NCBI GenBank assembly: GCA_946811695.1
Contig: OX328123.1
Location: 37,785,054 to 37,849,053, forward strand
Length of the DNA stretch: 64,000 bases
Source: Gonocerus acuteangulatus
Taxonomy: Eukaryota > Arthropoda > Insecta > Hemiptera > Coreidae
Direction of reading: 5' to 3'
Shown here one piece after another: positions 53,096 through 64,000 of the stretch. Below the pieces are notes generated by a model. It did not search any database and had not been told where the DNA came from. It was given only the letters and a program-made list of their open reading frames with translations. Each line of letters begins with the position of its first letter. The first letter of the stretch is position 1. The position numbers were made by a program, and so were the translations under genes.

Positions 53096-55554
53096 CTGTT
53101 CGCTCATTTCTGGCTTCCCTAATGGTCCGATTGTGATGAAATTTGGTACAAAAATCCGTCGTCCAATTTGAAAGGTCAAGTTCGTTAACCAGCAGAATCC
53201 GCCCACTGGAAGATGGCGTTTAGGGCGAAATTCGCGCAAAAAAAATCGTAACGCTTAAGTTTTTGAGTTCATAAGCTTGTAAGTACTCGTTGTATAGGCT
53301 TCTTGGGCTAGGAAAACGAATGAAACCATTTTCAAGGCGATAGCTTTAACCGTTTTCGAGAAAATTGGAAAAATAGTTTTTGAATACCGTTTTTGGTTTG
53401 GGTACTTAGAACCATGGGATTCAGTTGAAACATTTTTTGCATGTTTGAATTTCATCAAAACTAACATGTTAAACTTTTGGTTACGTTTGGAGTTAAGGAA
53501 GGGTTAGAATAAAATATTTTATTAACAGACATAAAACGTTTTGGTAACTTTGTATACTTTCCTTAATATCTCGAAAAAGGTTGAGAATCTTGGTAAACGA
53601 AAGAATACCATTAGAAAGCGTACTAAGTGCTCTACAAAAAAGTTTCTAATGAATGTTTTGATTAGGCGATGTCAATCGAAGAAATAAGTGCTTAAAACTT
53701 TAAAGTAATTGATTTCGTTTATTCGAACTGTTCTTTTTGTCTTTGATTTTGGTACTTAGAATCATGGGATTCAGGTGAAACATTTTCTGCATGTTTGAAT
53801 TTTATCAAAACTATATGTTGAAAATTTGGTTACGTTTGGAGTAAAGGAAGGATTAAAATAAAATATTTCATTTTTAGTCATGAAAAGTTTTGGGAACTTC
53901 GTATATTTTCATTAACATCACGTAAACGGTTCGGAATCTTGGCAAGCAAAAGATTACCCTTCGAAAGGTTACTAAATTCTCTACAAAAAATGTTTTAAAG
54001 ACATATGCGATGGGATGGTCATATTTGGAGAAATAAGTGCTTAAAACATAGGTAATTTCGTTCATTTGAACGAATCTTTTTGTGTGTTTCCTACAGTTTT
54101 TTTCACTGCTCGTTATTTTTGTGATTGCTTATAGTAGTCAAATGTATTATTCAATAAAACAGGATACGTATAAATAGAAACAATATTTTGTTTCAACGGC
54201 ATCTTGGAATTCGAAGATGCCCTTTGAATATCTAGATTACTGTACTGGTGTTGATTTCGTTCTTTAGAATTGTTTTTGGTAATCCCTATTTTCAGAAGTT
54301 TTTATCTATTTATTAATTTTTTTGTTTAAATTCATTGAACAAAATCATAGGAATTCGAAGGTGAGGAGCTAGGAGGCTTAGGGTGGGAGGCATTTACCCT
54401 GTCCCCAGGTAGCGGCGCCCAGTGAACCCTCGTCATCTGTAAGTCCCTTTCTAGAGTCATAAAGATAAGCCTCCAAACAACTTTAGGAATGTAGGATTTC
54501 TAATTTTTGCCAGTATCAGAACAGCCGCTCTTTACATACCACAGTGGTACTGACGTACCGGTCTATACTAGTTGCACTCCACACGGTGGTAGTACTTGGT
54601 GTATACCACAGCGGATCGCTCATTATAACCTTATTTTATTCGTATTAAATAGATACCTAAAAAAAATTTATTTGTGTATAAGTGTAGCGTTATTGGGATT
54701 AGAATAAAATATTTTATTAACAGACATGAAATGGTTCGGAATCTTCGTATATTGTCCTCAATTTTTTTTTTCTTTTATGGTGCATCGAAATCTGAGTCAT
54801 TAGCACCAGTTTTTCCTTATGAGCTTATATAATACTTAGATTTAGCTAGCGACAATATTTTACACCGCAATTAAAGTGATTTGCTCTTCTTATAAACATA
54901 ATATTTATATTATAATATAAACATAATACATTAATTTGTCTGACAAAAAAAAGTCCGACCCGCAGGAACTGCTTCATCTTAGCGCGGTTCCGTTCTTATC
55001 TCAAGTGCGATTAGTGAAGGAATATAGCAGCTATCGGTAGTTATTAGCACCATTGTCCCCCCTTAATATCTTCAAAACAGTTAAGAAATCGTGACAAGTA
55101 CGATGTAACCATTCAAAAGCTTACTAAATTCTCTAAAAAAAAGATTCTGAAGGAAATTTCGATGGGGCAATGTCAGTCGGAGAAGTAAGTGCTTAAAACT
55201 ACGAAAGTGTTAGTTTTGTTATTTTAAACGGGTTTTTGTCACTGTTTACTTCACTTTTGTTTTTTAAGTTTATTTAACGGTGGAATGAGTATTTCATTAA
55301 AGCTGAGAAAATAAGAATCATATTGGTAATAGAGTTTTCCTAGAGTGAGCGTCGCGATGACGGGAGAGTCCCATCCGCTTAGAAAACTGTCAGTTTCCAT
55401 ATGTGGCTCTTTAAGCTTCCTTCTCTTTGAGATTTTATTTTATATTTTTAACGAAAGATCAAAACCTACCAATAGCAGCTACTATTCCTTTCCTAATCGC
55501 ACTTCGGATAAGAACGGAACCGCGCTAAGATGATGCAGTTCCTGCGAGTCGGAC
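52899..55554 (+). mobile_element. HL-A copy 5 with a triplicated 3' half
   Basis: 5' TTAGCGCGGTTCCTCCCTCC (52899), hairpin, module, (TA)n 53035-53092, body to about 53740. The 3' half then recurs at about 53745-54170 (TTTGGTACTTAGAATCATGG; GGATTAAAATAAAATATTTC) and again from about 54695 (GGGATTAGAATAAAATATTT), the last one reaching the 3' end GAACCGCGCTAAGATGATGC, AGTTCCTGCGAGTCGGAC at 55554. The third unit contains a retroposon at 54760-55051. It could also be three overlapping truncated copies. Confidence 0.6.
54760..55051 (-). mobile_element. retroposon carrying an HL-A 3' terminus
   Basis: Flanked by ATTGTCCT at 54751-54758 and ATTGTCCC at 55052-55059. Minus strand: starts near GGTGCTAATAACTACCGATA, includes an HL-A 3' end (GGAACCGCGCTAAGATGAAG...GTCGGAC, edge at 54953), about 130 bp of other DNA, the stem-loop tail GGTGCTAATGACTC...GATGCACC and poly(A). 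Thus an RNA that ran out of an HL-A element appears to have been retroposed with the SINE/LINE tail. Confidence 0.6.
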
Positions 55555-55936
55555 TTTTTTTTTTTTATTCCCTTTTTAATGTGCTGTCAACCACTTAGAG
55601 GTCATTAAACACAGAGCTAAAGGAAGTAGATTTGATTTCCTGCCAGTATCGCTATTGCGTGAAATTAGCCAGAACGAGTAGGGAAAGAGAACCCCAGACG
55701 AGTCACCCAGACGTCACACCAAGCCACCGACGATCCCGCCCGAACACAGGTAGGAAGGTGACCCCGAAGTGCCTCCAGACACCCTACTAGGCCCCCGTCC
55801 ACCTACACCCGGCCTTGTCTCTTGTTAATTAAATCCTTTTTGTTTTTGTAGAAATTTTCATTTTTAATATTTGGTCTTTCTTGATTTGAGTTTGTTGTTA
55901 CATTTGTTAGGGGGTGTAAGATTGGGAGTTTTATAC
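55555..55936. other. unassigned spacer
   Basis: Less AT-rich patch (55670-55815) without a recognisable frame. Confidence 0.4.
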
Positions 55937-56490
55937 TTTTTTTTTTTTTTTTTTTTTTTTTTTCTTATTATTATTTATTTATTTATTTTTTTTATAATGA
56001 TTTAGAGGTTATTTGGTGTTTTTTTTTTAAATACTATTTATTAGTCCAGTAGATGTTAAAAATTCAAACAGTTTATCGATCTGATTGGGACGATCCGCTA
56101 GTATTTCGTTAATTGTGTCTGGTAGCTGTGCGTCTCTTCTGTGTTTATCGTATTTTTTGCAATCTATTAATAGGTAGTGGACGGTGATTCTTTGATTGCA
56201 TTCTCCACAAAGTGGTGGGGGGCTTCGAGTCATTAGAAATGAATGGGTTATTTTCGAATGGCCAATTCTAAGGCGAGTCAGGACCCGTTCTTCTTTCTTT
56301 GTTGATCGGATAGATGTTTTCCATGGAGTTACTTGCTTTTTTATGCTCCGTAATTTGTTCTCTGTTACAATATCCCAGGTTTGTTGCCACTTTTTAAGAA
56401 TTCTATGCTTCACATAGCTTATTAGATCATTTTGTGGTATCTTGTCGTATTCTAATCCTTCTCTAATTGCCTTTTTGTTTTCTTATTAGA
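55937..56490 (-). pseudogene. LINE-4, ORF2 C-terminus and tail
   Basis: Minus strand frame of about 150 codons: ENKKAIREGLEYDKIPQNDL, ISYVKHRILKKWQQTWD, then VLTRLRIGHSKITHSFLM and the CCHC knuckle CGECNQ...HYLLIDCKKY. Ends INSI, stop near 56027. The same organisation as the end of LINE-1 (RLRIGHTRLTHGYLM; CEVCG) and LINE-5, so the same clade. Poly(A) reads as T at 55937-55963. Strongly 5'-truncated but with an open frame. Confidence 0.85.
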
Positions 56491-56889
56491 CGTAAATGTT
56501 AAGGGTAGGGTACTTGGAAATAGCATCAATATTTCAAAGCTTTACCATTAGCTTCTCGTTTCCTGAAAGCTGACAAAATATCGTTGGACATACCGGATAG
56601 CAATGTTTTGAGTGTTGATTTGTTTTCGGAAGGAAGGTAACATGAACGAGTTGGTTGTGTGAAAGGTATACACAAAACCTTTAGTATTAAATTATTTGCT
56701 GGCCTCTGAAGGCCTTGGTAAAATTTAGTGAATTATCGATATAGGCGGATTGCCAATAATACTTCAATATACACTTACATAATATTTATTTCACTCCTCT
56801 ACGTGCTTAAAGAATGGCTATTTTTTATTGTTTTATTTTATTTCTCTTTAAATTACCAATGTTTTTATACGATTAATCTATTGATTTCC
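56491..56889. other. unassigned AT-rich spacer
   Basis: Nothing supported. Confidence 0.4.
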
Positions 56890-57398
56890 TTTTACGTTTT
56901 AATTCTCCGCATCGGGCACTCGTTGCTGACTTAATGAGGAAACAGGACAGACCAACATGTGTCATTTGCAACACAGACCTCACTATTAAACACATACTAA
57001 TTGAATGTAAGCAACGAGACAGCACAGACCTATCAAATGACATGAACGAACTTTTGACAGAAAAGAGTCCTCACATTAACACAATTCTCACGTACCTCAA
57101 ACAAAAAAACGTATCTATACTAACCTTTAGAACAAATAAGAAAACATGTAGTACTTACACATGGCAAACTAAATATGTTTTTATCGACTCCTGTTTTTAA
57201 CATTTCCAAATTTGAATTATTTTTTCTTTCTTTTAATCACTTTAAGTTTTCAAAATTTGAATTTTCATATTTTTATTTATTCACATTTATTTCATGATGA
57301 TAAATCTCATATAAACATTGAATTTAAAATATAAATTCTACCCAACTTTGAAAAGAGCACTTTAGCGGGCTCTAAATCAACAAATAAATAAATTTAAT
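56890..57398 (+). pseudogene. LINE-5, ORF2 C-terminus
   Basis: Plus strand: ILRIGHSLLT, frameshift at about 56932, then MRKQDRPTCVICNTDLTIKH, ILIECKQRDS, NTILTYLKQKNV; stop at 57198. Same RIGH...CxxC...H...C knuckle as LINE-1 and LINE-4. 3' end near 57398 after GAGCACTTTAGCGGGCTC (a hairpin) and (AAAT)n. Confidence 0.78.
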
Positions 57399-57799
57399 GT
57401 TTTATCACACATTGATTCTAGGCTTTCCGTAGTAGGTTTGTTTTCTAGCTTTATGCGTTTTCGACATACCTGTTCATTTTTATCAAAGCAATTCAAACGG
57501 ATCCAAACAAAGATGACTTGGAAAAATGTCTATGACTTATAACTAACCCACTTATGATCAATTAAGGGAAAAGGCGAATAGTTCTTTTAAAGACCAGAAT
57601 CCAGATCTAGCCCGTTATTTTCGTCTTATCTTAATCCCATAATTTAAAACCAAATCAGACATAAATGTAAAGGGAACGGGAAGATCGCGTGGAAGTATGA
57701 AAACAAAATTAAAAATAGTTTCAGTCAAATTAAAGGTATATTGAAATTAAAGGAAGCTAAAACCAATAAATACAAAATTGACTGTAATACCTGCAATAG

Positions 57800-57936
57800 C
57801 AAACGGCCATAGGCACGTTGAATGCATCGGTTCCCGTTGAACACCAAAGACAGAAAGGGTGACCGAACACGTACTGTTGGCTACCTGTAGTTAGCCCGGT
57901 ATTAATAGCTCAATTGTTGATAAGCCACAAAAAAAT
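57800..57936 (+). mobile_element. 5S rRNA-derived SINE, copy 2
   Basis: Head CAAACGGCCATAGGCACGTT, GAATGCATCGGTTCCCGT, ACACCAAAGA, then AAAGGGTGACCGAACACG aligns to 5S rRNA, here keeping the first half better than copy 1. Tail GTATTAATAGCTCAATTGTT, GATAAGCCACAAAAAAA is the tail of copy 1 (16346-16506). CTGCAATAG (57791-57799) and CTGCTATAG (57937-57945) are a likely duplication with one mismatch. Confidence 0.82.
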
Positions 57937-57945
57937 CTGCTATAG

Positions 57946-59289
57946 ATGATATATAAGAGAATCAGAACAGCTACTTTGAATACGAATTAAACACCATGTT
58001 CATATCGACAAACGAGAAAATAAAAGTGCGTTTGCTTTGCTTTAACATAAGATCATAATTTCGATTTTGAAAACATTAGAATACTAGGAAAAGAAAGATT
58101 AAGGAAAACATACCAAGGTAACAACTGAGAAGGTAAAGGTAACAACTGAGAACGTAAAGGTAACAACTGAGATACAGCACCTTAATAATATTTTTATTTA
58201 TTTGTCAACAAATAGGGAAAGAGGGTTTGTTTTTACAATGTTTCTTTTTTAAAAGGTTTTATGAGTATATTTTATCTGGAAATTAATGTTAATTTTAAAC
58301 ACAAGAAATTATCGACCAGCTGAATACTTTCCACCAAATTGGATTCGTGCAATGACTATAAATGTGGCCATGCTAGTGCATAGTTTTCCTCCTCAAGGCG
58401 AGGTTGAAGCTGTAGTATTTAAAACATATTTCCCTGAAGAGCACCAAATTGGCGCGAACCATTTAGGGAAGTGAAATGAATAGTGAGATAGTGTATATTA
58501 GAGCATTAGTGACCTTACGCTTATTTCGATATTCACAAAAGCTCTAGTTTTTGTTGCAGTTAGTAGGCGAGAGCATGAAAAAAAAAATACTTAACCAAAG
58601 TGGTTATAGAGAAAAATGGCGTTTTTGTAGTGACAAAGAAGGATCATTTTGTGACAATAGAATAAGTCATTAGTAAGTGATCACCCACGTCATTGTGTCA
58701 TTACTTGTTAGCATCTATTTACATCTAATTATACCGTGAAAGGCGAGCCGTCTCCGGAGCTAATCCTTTGTAACCCCAAGCAGGCTGTCATATTGACAAA
58801 CCTTGTCATGGGAAACCTTAGAGCCACCTGTTGCTCCAAATAGTGAAAGTACATAAGTTCGGCCTAGTTCGGCCGCCCGCACAGCACGTCTTCTCGTCAT
58901 TTTCTCTCGCTTACAAAGAAGGCCTTTAGCGGAGATGAAGGGTGTTGAGGGCAAAAAAACAACAGGCGCAGAAAGAGTCAAAAGAAGAGGAGGGACGTCT
59001 ACGTAGCTTTTATTATTGTCACTAAACTTAAGAGACTTGATAGTACTCCAAATTCTGCTAGTTCGCTCATACGTCTCGTTTGGATATGCTTTTTGCAAGA
59101 TATCTACTAAATAATATTTCTACTGCTAATAGTAATGAGGCCGTAGCTAAAATGTGGAAAAACCTTAGGCCGTTCAAAATAACCAACAACTACATTCGAG
59201 TTAACATTTTCATCCTTAATTATGGACTTTGCGGGATGTCTAAAACCACCCGTCCGCCAACTAAAGAGTGCCAGATTAAGGATTGACCT
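57946..59289. other. unassigned spacer
   Basis: Holds a 22-bp x 3 tandem repeat (58114-58173) and frames at 58286-58474, 58760-59098 and 59080-59286 with no recognised domain. The 58740-59000 part is less AT-rich than its surroundings. Confidence 0.4.
58114..58173 (+). repeat. 22-bp tandem repeat, 3 units
   Basis: AAGGTAACAACTGAGAANGT repeated three times. Confidence 0.9.
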
Positions 59290-60234
59290 TAAAGCGGCTC
59301 CTACACGGTCAGTAATAATGACATTATCAGTAATGTCATTACTATTCAACTCTCGTCATTCCATATCATCATTATAATGTACACCTTACACCGTCATTCC
59401 ACGGATCATTTTCAATGTCATTACTTTTCTTCAGTATGCATTCTGATCTCCGTGACAGAAGCGTTTTGTTAATAATGGAGCCTCGCAAAGTCGCCTGTGT
59501 AGCTATAATTGCGACACTAGCCACAAAAAAACGTGTGAAACGTTCGTAAAGGCCTTAATATGACACATATCCTTCCAATCAGGGCGTTTCCAAGTGTTCT
59601 GGACCGAGGTTATGTGCAAAAAAGTTTACATTTTATTTTTATTTGGATAACCACTTTTCGCAAGTACCTTTAGAGATAATACAATAGTCATTTATATGGT
59701 TAGAAAAAGGAGTCTTTCTTCATTTGAAAGATTTCAATGACGTAAAAATCGGATTATCTCAAGGGGAGATATTGAATTTCAAAACGTCACATTGCTTTTT
59801 CGCTTACAAATTTTTATTCTCTTCCAGACTGGGAAAAATCATTATTTTTTGTTTTCAATATTATTCACCACGTTAGGGTTTCTTGGGGTGCTGATTTTAA
59901 ATCTGCTATTATTTTTGGTGTAAAAAAATGTATAATACTAGTTTGCTTGAAAACGTAAGCATATTTTTGAATATATTTGACGAAATATAAATTATAGTTT
60001 AACGATTATATTTTCCTTCTAATCTACTCTATAAGACAAATGAATTGGTAAAAGAATCACGTCAACATTATTTTCTAAAGTCGATATAAAAAATAAAGCA
60101 CTTTCAACCTATATTATATCGTCGATACAAATGCAAAGTAACGAATGTGAAAAGTTGTTGGTACCTTATAGATGACTTTATATATATTTTATTCTATAAT
60201 ATATTTTAATTAGACTTAATGCGGATTCGTTACA

Positions 60235-60289
<55 letters not shown>

Positions 60290-63200
60290 CTTTTATAACT
60301 ATTTTATAACTATAATGTTACCAAGGTAGAGTCATACATTTCAATTCATCTTATTTTTTGCCCTTTCTACTCAATCTAGTTTAACCTTTACATCTGTTTC
60401 ACCTAGTTACAGCTCGAGATAGACTGAGTAATGACGGATTAATGATGTAGCGCTCCCTACACCATCATTACTAATGACAGTATCCCCTCCACTTTCAGTA
60501 ATGATGAAGCCGAGATCAGAAAGTCCGGATTCACATCATTACTGTTCGTCATTCCAACTTTATCCATCTTACACTATCATTATTACTGTCATTTTGATAA
60601 GGTAATGTCATTATTACTGACCGTGTAGGGGCCGCTTAAGATAGACTTCTGTTTTGTATCCGAATGAAGCTATTCAGATCAGAAATTCATTTTTAAAATA
60701 TGAATGTTTATAAAGTAAAGTACCTATGCATGTTTTAGTAAAAGATGCATATTTTGTTACACAGTTGTTGGAAAATACGAAATATTGGTTTTTAGATGGT
60801 TTATATAAATTTTATATCTCTAATTCACCTTTTAGGTTGGTAGGATCGATGAAGATTTGAGGAAAATGTTTAAATTCTTTCATGTGTGAAACATTAATAT
60901 ATAGATTCCTTGGAAAATTGCTGAAATCTCTCTATTCCTATTTAGTTTTGCTTGAAATTAGAGGAGGCTACTAATGGAATTGTAATAAGAGCGTCCTAGT
61001 TGCTGATGGAGTTGACCACATCTTCATTATTTCCTCGTTCTTGGAGAAAGCGGGTCTTAGCTCTACTTCGACAAGCACCACTCGTTCCTCGACGAGGCTT
61101 CCATAGATTAGCATAGTTTTCACGGCCAATGATTTTACTCAAAATGTTAATTCACTCACTCAGGAGAATTATTCCTATTCTTTACAAATCATGAATAAAT
61201 GAAATACACGTTCTAGGATGGTAAATCCAGGTCAAGTCTTATCAACTTTAATTTTTTTACATAACTATAATACTCATAATGCATTATACTTTATTCACTA
61301 TTTTTTTCCTTTGTCATTAGGCGGGAAGCTTTGAGTTTCCAACGTTTTTCTGCACTATCATAGATAAGCCTACCTATCAAGTCTTAATTATCAGAGTGCG
61401 CAAGCGAACAAACCCCTACCTTTTTATTTTTATTTTTTTGTAAATTTCTCTAATATATAATAAAAGGGGTACAAATATTAACAAATTTGTGTAAGAATAA
61501 TTAAGAACTGACAAGCAGCGAGGATAAGAGGTGACAAGACCGAGAATAAGACAGAATTTTGTTTTCATTCCATCCTTAATCATATAACCTCATAATTCTA
61601 TTTCTTTAAAAAATTGTGTATTGACTATTTAATCAAACTACGTTATTTTTATCAATGACTGTCCCATCTGGAGAGTTACTGGACATTGCAGTATAATCCA
61701 TTTTTATATTTATATTTATTTATTTAGAATTTACAACAATTTATAAGAAGCGTTTCTAGTAAATTATTGCTAGATTATATTGACATAAATGTTCATGAGG
61801 TGGGAAGCTGCACAGTTGTAGTACCCACTAGGCGGATATTTTTTTTTCTTTGTTTTTTTATTCACAGATATACATTTTGTCGAGTTGGTTTCTTGCGTTT
61901 CAGTCGGCGAAGGTGGATGTGAGGGATGTGCTGGGAGGATAAAGAGTTTATTAAGGAGTTAGGATGGCCTTGTAGGTTCGAATGGAATTTGCGGTAGAGG
62001 GATTTGGCTGAAGGTTGGATAAAAGGGATATTAAGGTCATTATGGAGGGAGACATAAAACGAAACATCGGTTATTTTCCGGAGAATTTGTGGAACCCCAA
62101 AGTTGAATACAGTATAATCCAGCGTATGTTATGTTTTATCATTAAAAATTTCCTTACTGTTCTTATAGTACCTACTTAGAAACCTTTTAAAAATTGAACT
62201 TTTTGGCCCAATAATTTACTTAAAATTGAACTTTTTGGCTCAACAATTTAAGAAAAAATGAACTATTAGACGCCTAAATCCCAATAGATTTACATAAAAT
62301 AATAATTTCGAAAACGATTAACAAATTATAATTATTCTACCTTCATATTTAATGCCAATTTACTTATTTTTTTCTGTCAGAAATTAGAAATTCAAAAATA
62401 CGATTTCAGATCTTTTTGATTAAAAAATTTAAAATATTGAGGTTTACGCTGAGGCGATTCAAAATGAATGAAGGCTCGTCATTAAGCGAAACGTCTGGAC
62501 AAGGACGTATGGTAACAGTGTCAAGAGGTTCGGTCGCGTTCATAAAGCGGTAATTGAAAGAACCTTTAGAACTAGACTAACACGTAATCAATCTTTCTAA
62601 TGAGCTCGATCATGATGGGTGTATTGGTAACTCGTCGAAGAATAACTGCACGCCTTAGAAGGCTCTAGACTATAGGCCGGCCGGTAGAAGAATGGGGAAA
62701 GTGAGGTTAGGATGGAGTCGTGCGTGTCCGACGTCATGCTAGGGACAGTCTAGTTGCTCTAGGATACTAGTACCGAGTACTGTACCAACAACATGCTCAG
62801 GCAGAGATACGGTACTCTTCCGGAACGGCACTTCTTACAACAACAACAATCTTCTAAGGTAGGGATAAAGCTCATGGCTCTTTAATATACAACACCAAAA
62901 GTGGCGTTTCAATATAGGCTTTTTATATAGAATATTGTTTCCTCCAACTTCCCCCCCCCCCCCCAGGCTTCTCGAAGACCATGCGATTCTTATGGAATAC
63001 ACAATTCAACATGAAATATTTTTATTTTACGTAACTGCCTAAGTAATTTGCCACTGCATAAAAGGTTCAATTGCAAGGAACGATCCAAGAAAAGCCGGTA
63101 TAACAGAGAAAATTAGCAAGAAAAACGTATTATGGAGACTAACCAAGCATAGAATGAAGATCAGAGACAAGCACGCGGAGAGAAAATGATGAGAACTGGG

Positions 63201-64000
63201 AAGAAAGGAAAAAATTAACCAAAAACATTCAGTTCATGGTGCTAATGACCTCTGCAGTCGATGCACCGAAAAAGGAAAAAAAGTCCGTCACGCAGGAGCT
63301 GCATAACTAAGCACTTTCCTCAGAATTTGGGTAGTGTAGATTGCTTTCCAGAACAATTTGCTTAAAATATCCTACATAAATAAAATAAAAACATGAATAG
63401 TTCTCTTTTAAATTTGTAATGAGTAACTGATCAATTAATAATTTGCTTCCAGAGTTATGTTTACACATGGTACCTATTACACTACGTAATAAATACAAAA
63501 AACCTCATATTATCGTATTTTGATCTAACGCAGGAACAGGATACAGTCACTCTAGTGGTAGAAAGCGCTCCTTGCGGCGGCTTTGTGAACCTAGATCTGA
63601 CGGGCTTTTCTATTGAAATATATAACAAATTAAACCACCGCTTTCCGATTGACCGATTCAGCTCATTTTTACAACACTTCTTTCTCATGAGTTACCCACG
63701 ACGTATACCGCGTTTCGTTACAATACAGCAGAAATTACGACCGGTATGAGTATATTAAGAATTTGGGTCAAGAGTAAACCCCCCCTTCTAATGAACCGAT
63801 TTAGTTTATTTTTACAACACATATTTACCTGTAGATTACCACTACGAATACCGAGTTTCGTCGAAATATACCAAAAATCACGGCTGGTAGTGGCGAATTG
63901 GTATTGTGGGTCCGGAGTAAACCCCCCCTCCTAATGAACCGATTTAGTTTATTTTTACAACAGTTATTTACCTGTGGATTACCACTACGAATACCGAGTT

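Noticed and set aside
58760..59098. 112-codon minus frame in a GC-richer patch
   Set aside because: No similarity recognised and a basic, irregular composition; chance frame likely.

Overview
The window reads as AT-rich, transposon-saturated nuclear DNA of an insect. The insect call rests on one exon, 8906-9506 (+), whose protein has the layout of the Osiris (DUF1676) family: signal peptide, a Cys pair, and a C-terminal domain that runs into a splice donor. I cannot place the order. This is the only convincing host gene. Nearly everything else recognisable is mobile-element sequence, and most long reading frames are transposon relics or translated (TA)n tracts.

Layout. 1-200: 3' end of a Helentron-like element (HL-B). 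690-4955: a Tc1 transposon (minus strand) split by a 5'-truncated LINE with a perfect 12-bp target-site duplication. 5-9 kb: tRNA-headed SINEs and a small MITE. 8.9-9.9 kb: Osiris exon, with a mariner fragment in its intron. 10-17 kb: a Penelope-like GIY-YIG fragment, an R2-like endonuclease fragment, HL fragments and a 5S-rRNA-derived SINE. 17.67 kb: a hammerhead-ribozyme-like fold. 20.17-27.68 kb: a 7.5-kb composite bounded by ~300-bp, extremely GC-rich inverted repeats, containing Helitron remnants, an internally deleted pogo-like element, a tandem array and a second LINE. 27.78-30.93 kb: a foldback element with ~0.9-kb arms and a complete HL-B element in its spacer. 31-42 kb: mostly unassigned AT-rich DNA with SINE and HL fragments. 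42.09-44.49 kb: two Helitrons joined exactly head to tail. 45.0-55.6 kb: a dense nest of HL-A elements, LINE and SINE insertions. 55.9-62.1 kb: LINE 3' ends, a second 5S SINE and a Harbinger-like element. 63.28-64.00 kb: another HL-B copy leaving the window.

Three systems explain most of the DNA. (1) HL-A and HL-B are about 1.2-1.45 kb and non-coding. They start TTAG, carry a short inverted repeat near both ends and a central (TA)n tract, and end in a GCAG-loop-CTGC hairpin followed by a conserved GAC. They sit between T and T (A and A on the other strand) with no duplication. This is the published architecture of Helentron-associated (DINE-1/HINE-type) rolling-circle elements; nested insertions here show the boundaries. 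(2) Classical Helitrons (5' TC, 3' CTAG, A/T target) occur as intact short copies, as a tandem dimer, and as a relic joining the N-terminal and helicase ends of a Rep/helicase protein. (3) SINEs with tRNA or 5S rRNA heads, and tiny tail-only retroposons with 12-bp duplications, share a 3' stem-loop that also resembles the 3' end of the LINE at 1276-4152. This suggests one LINE machinery serving several SINE types.

All similarity statements come from reading the sequence; no database search was possible.
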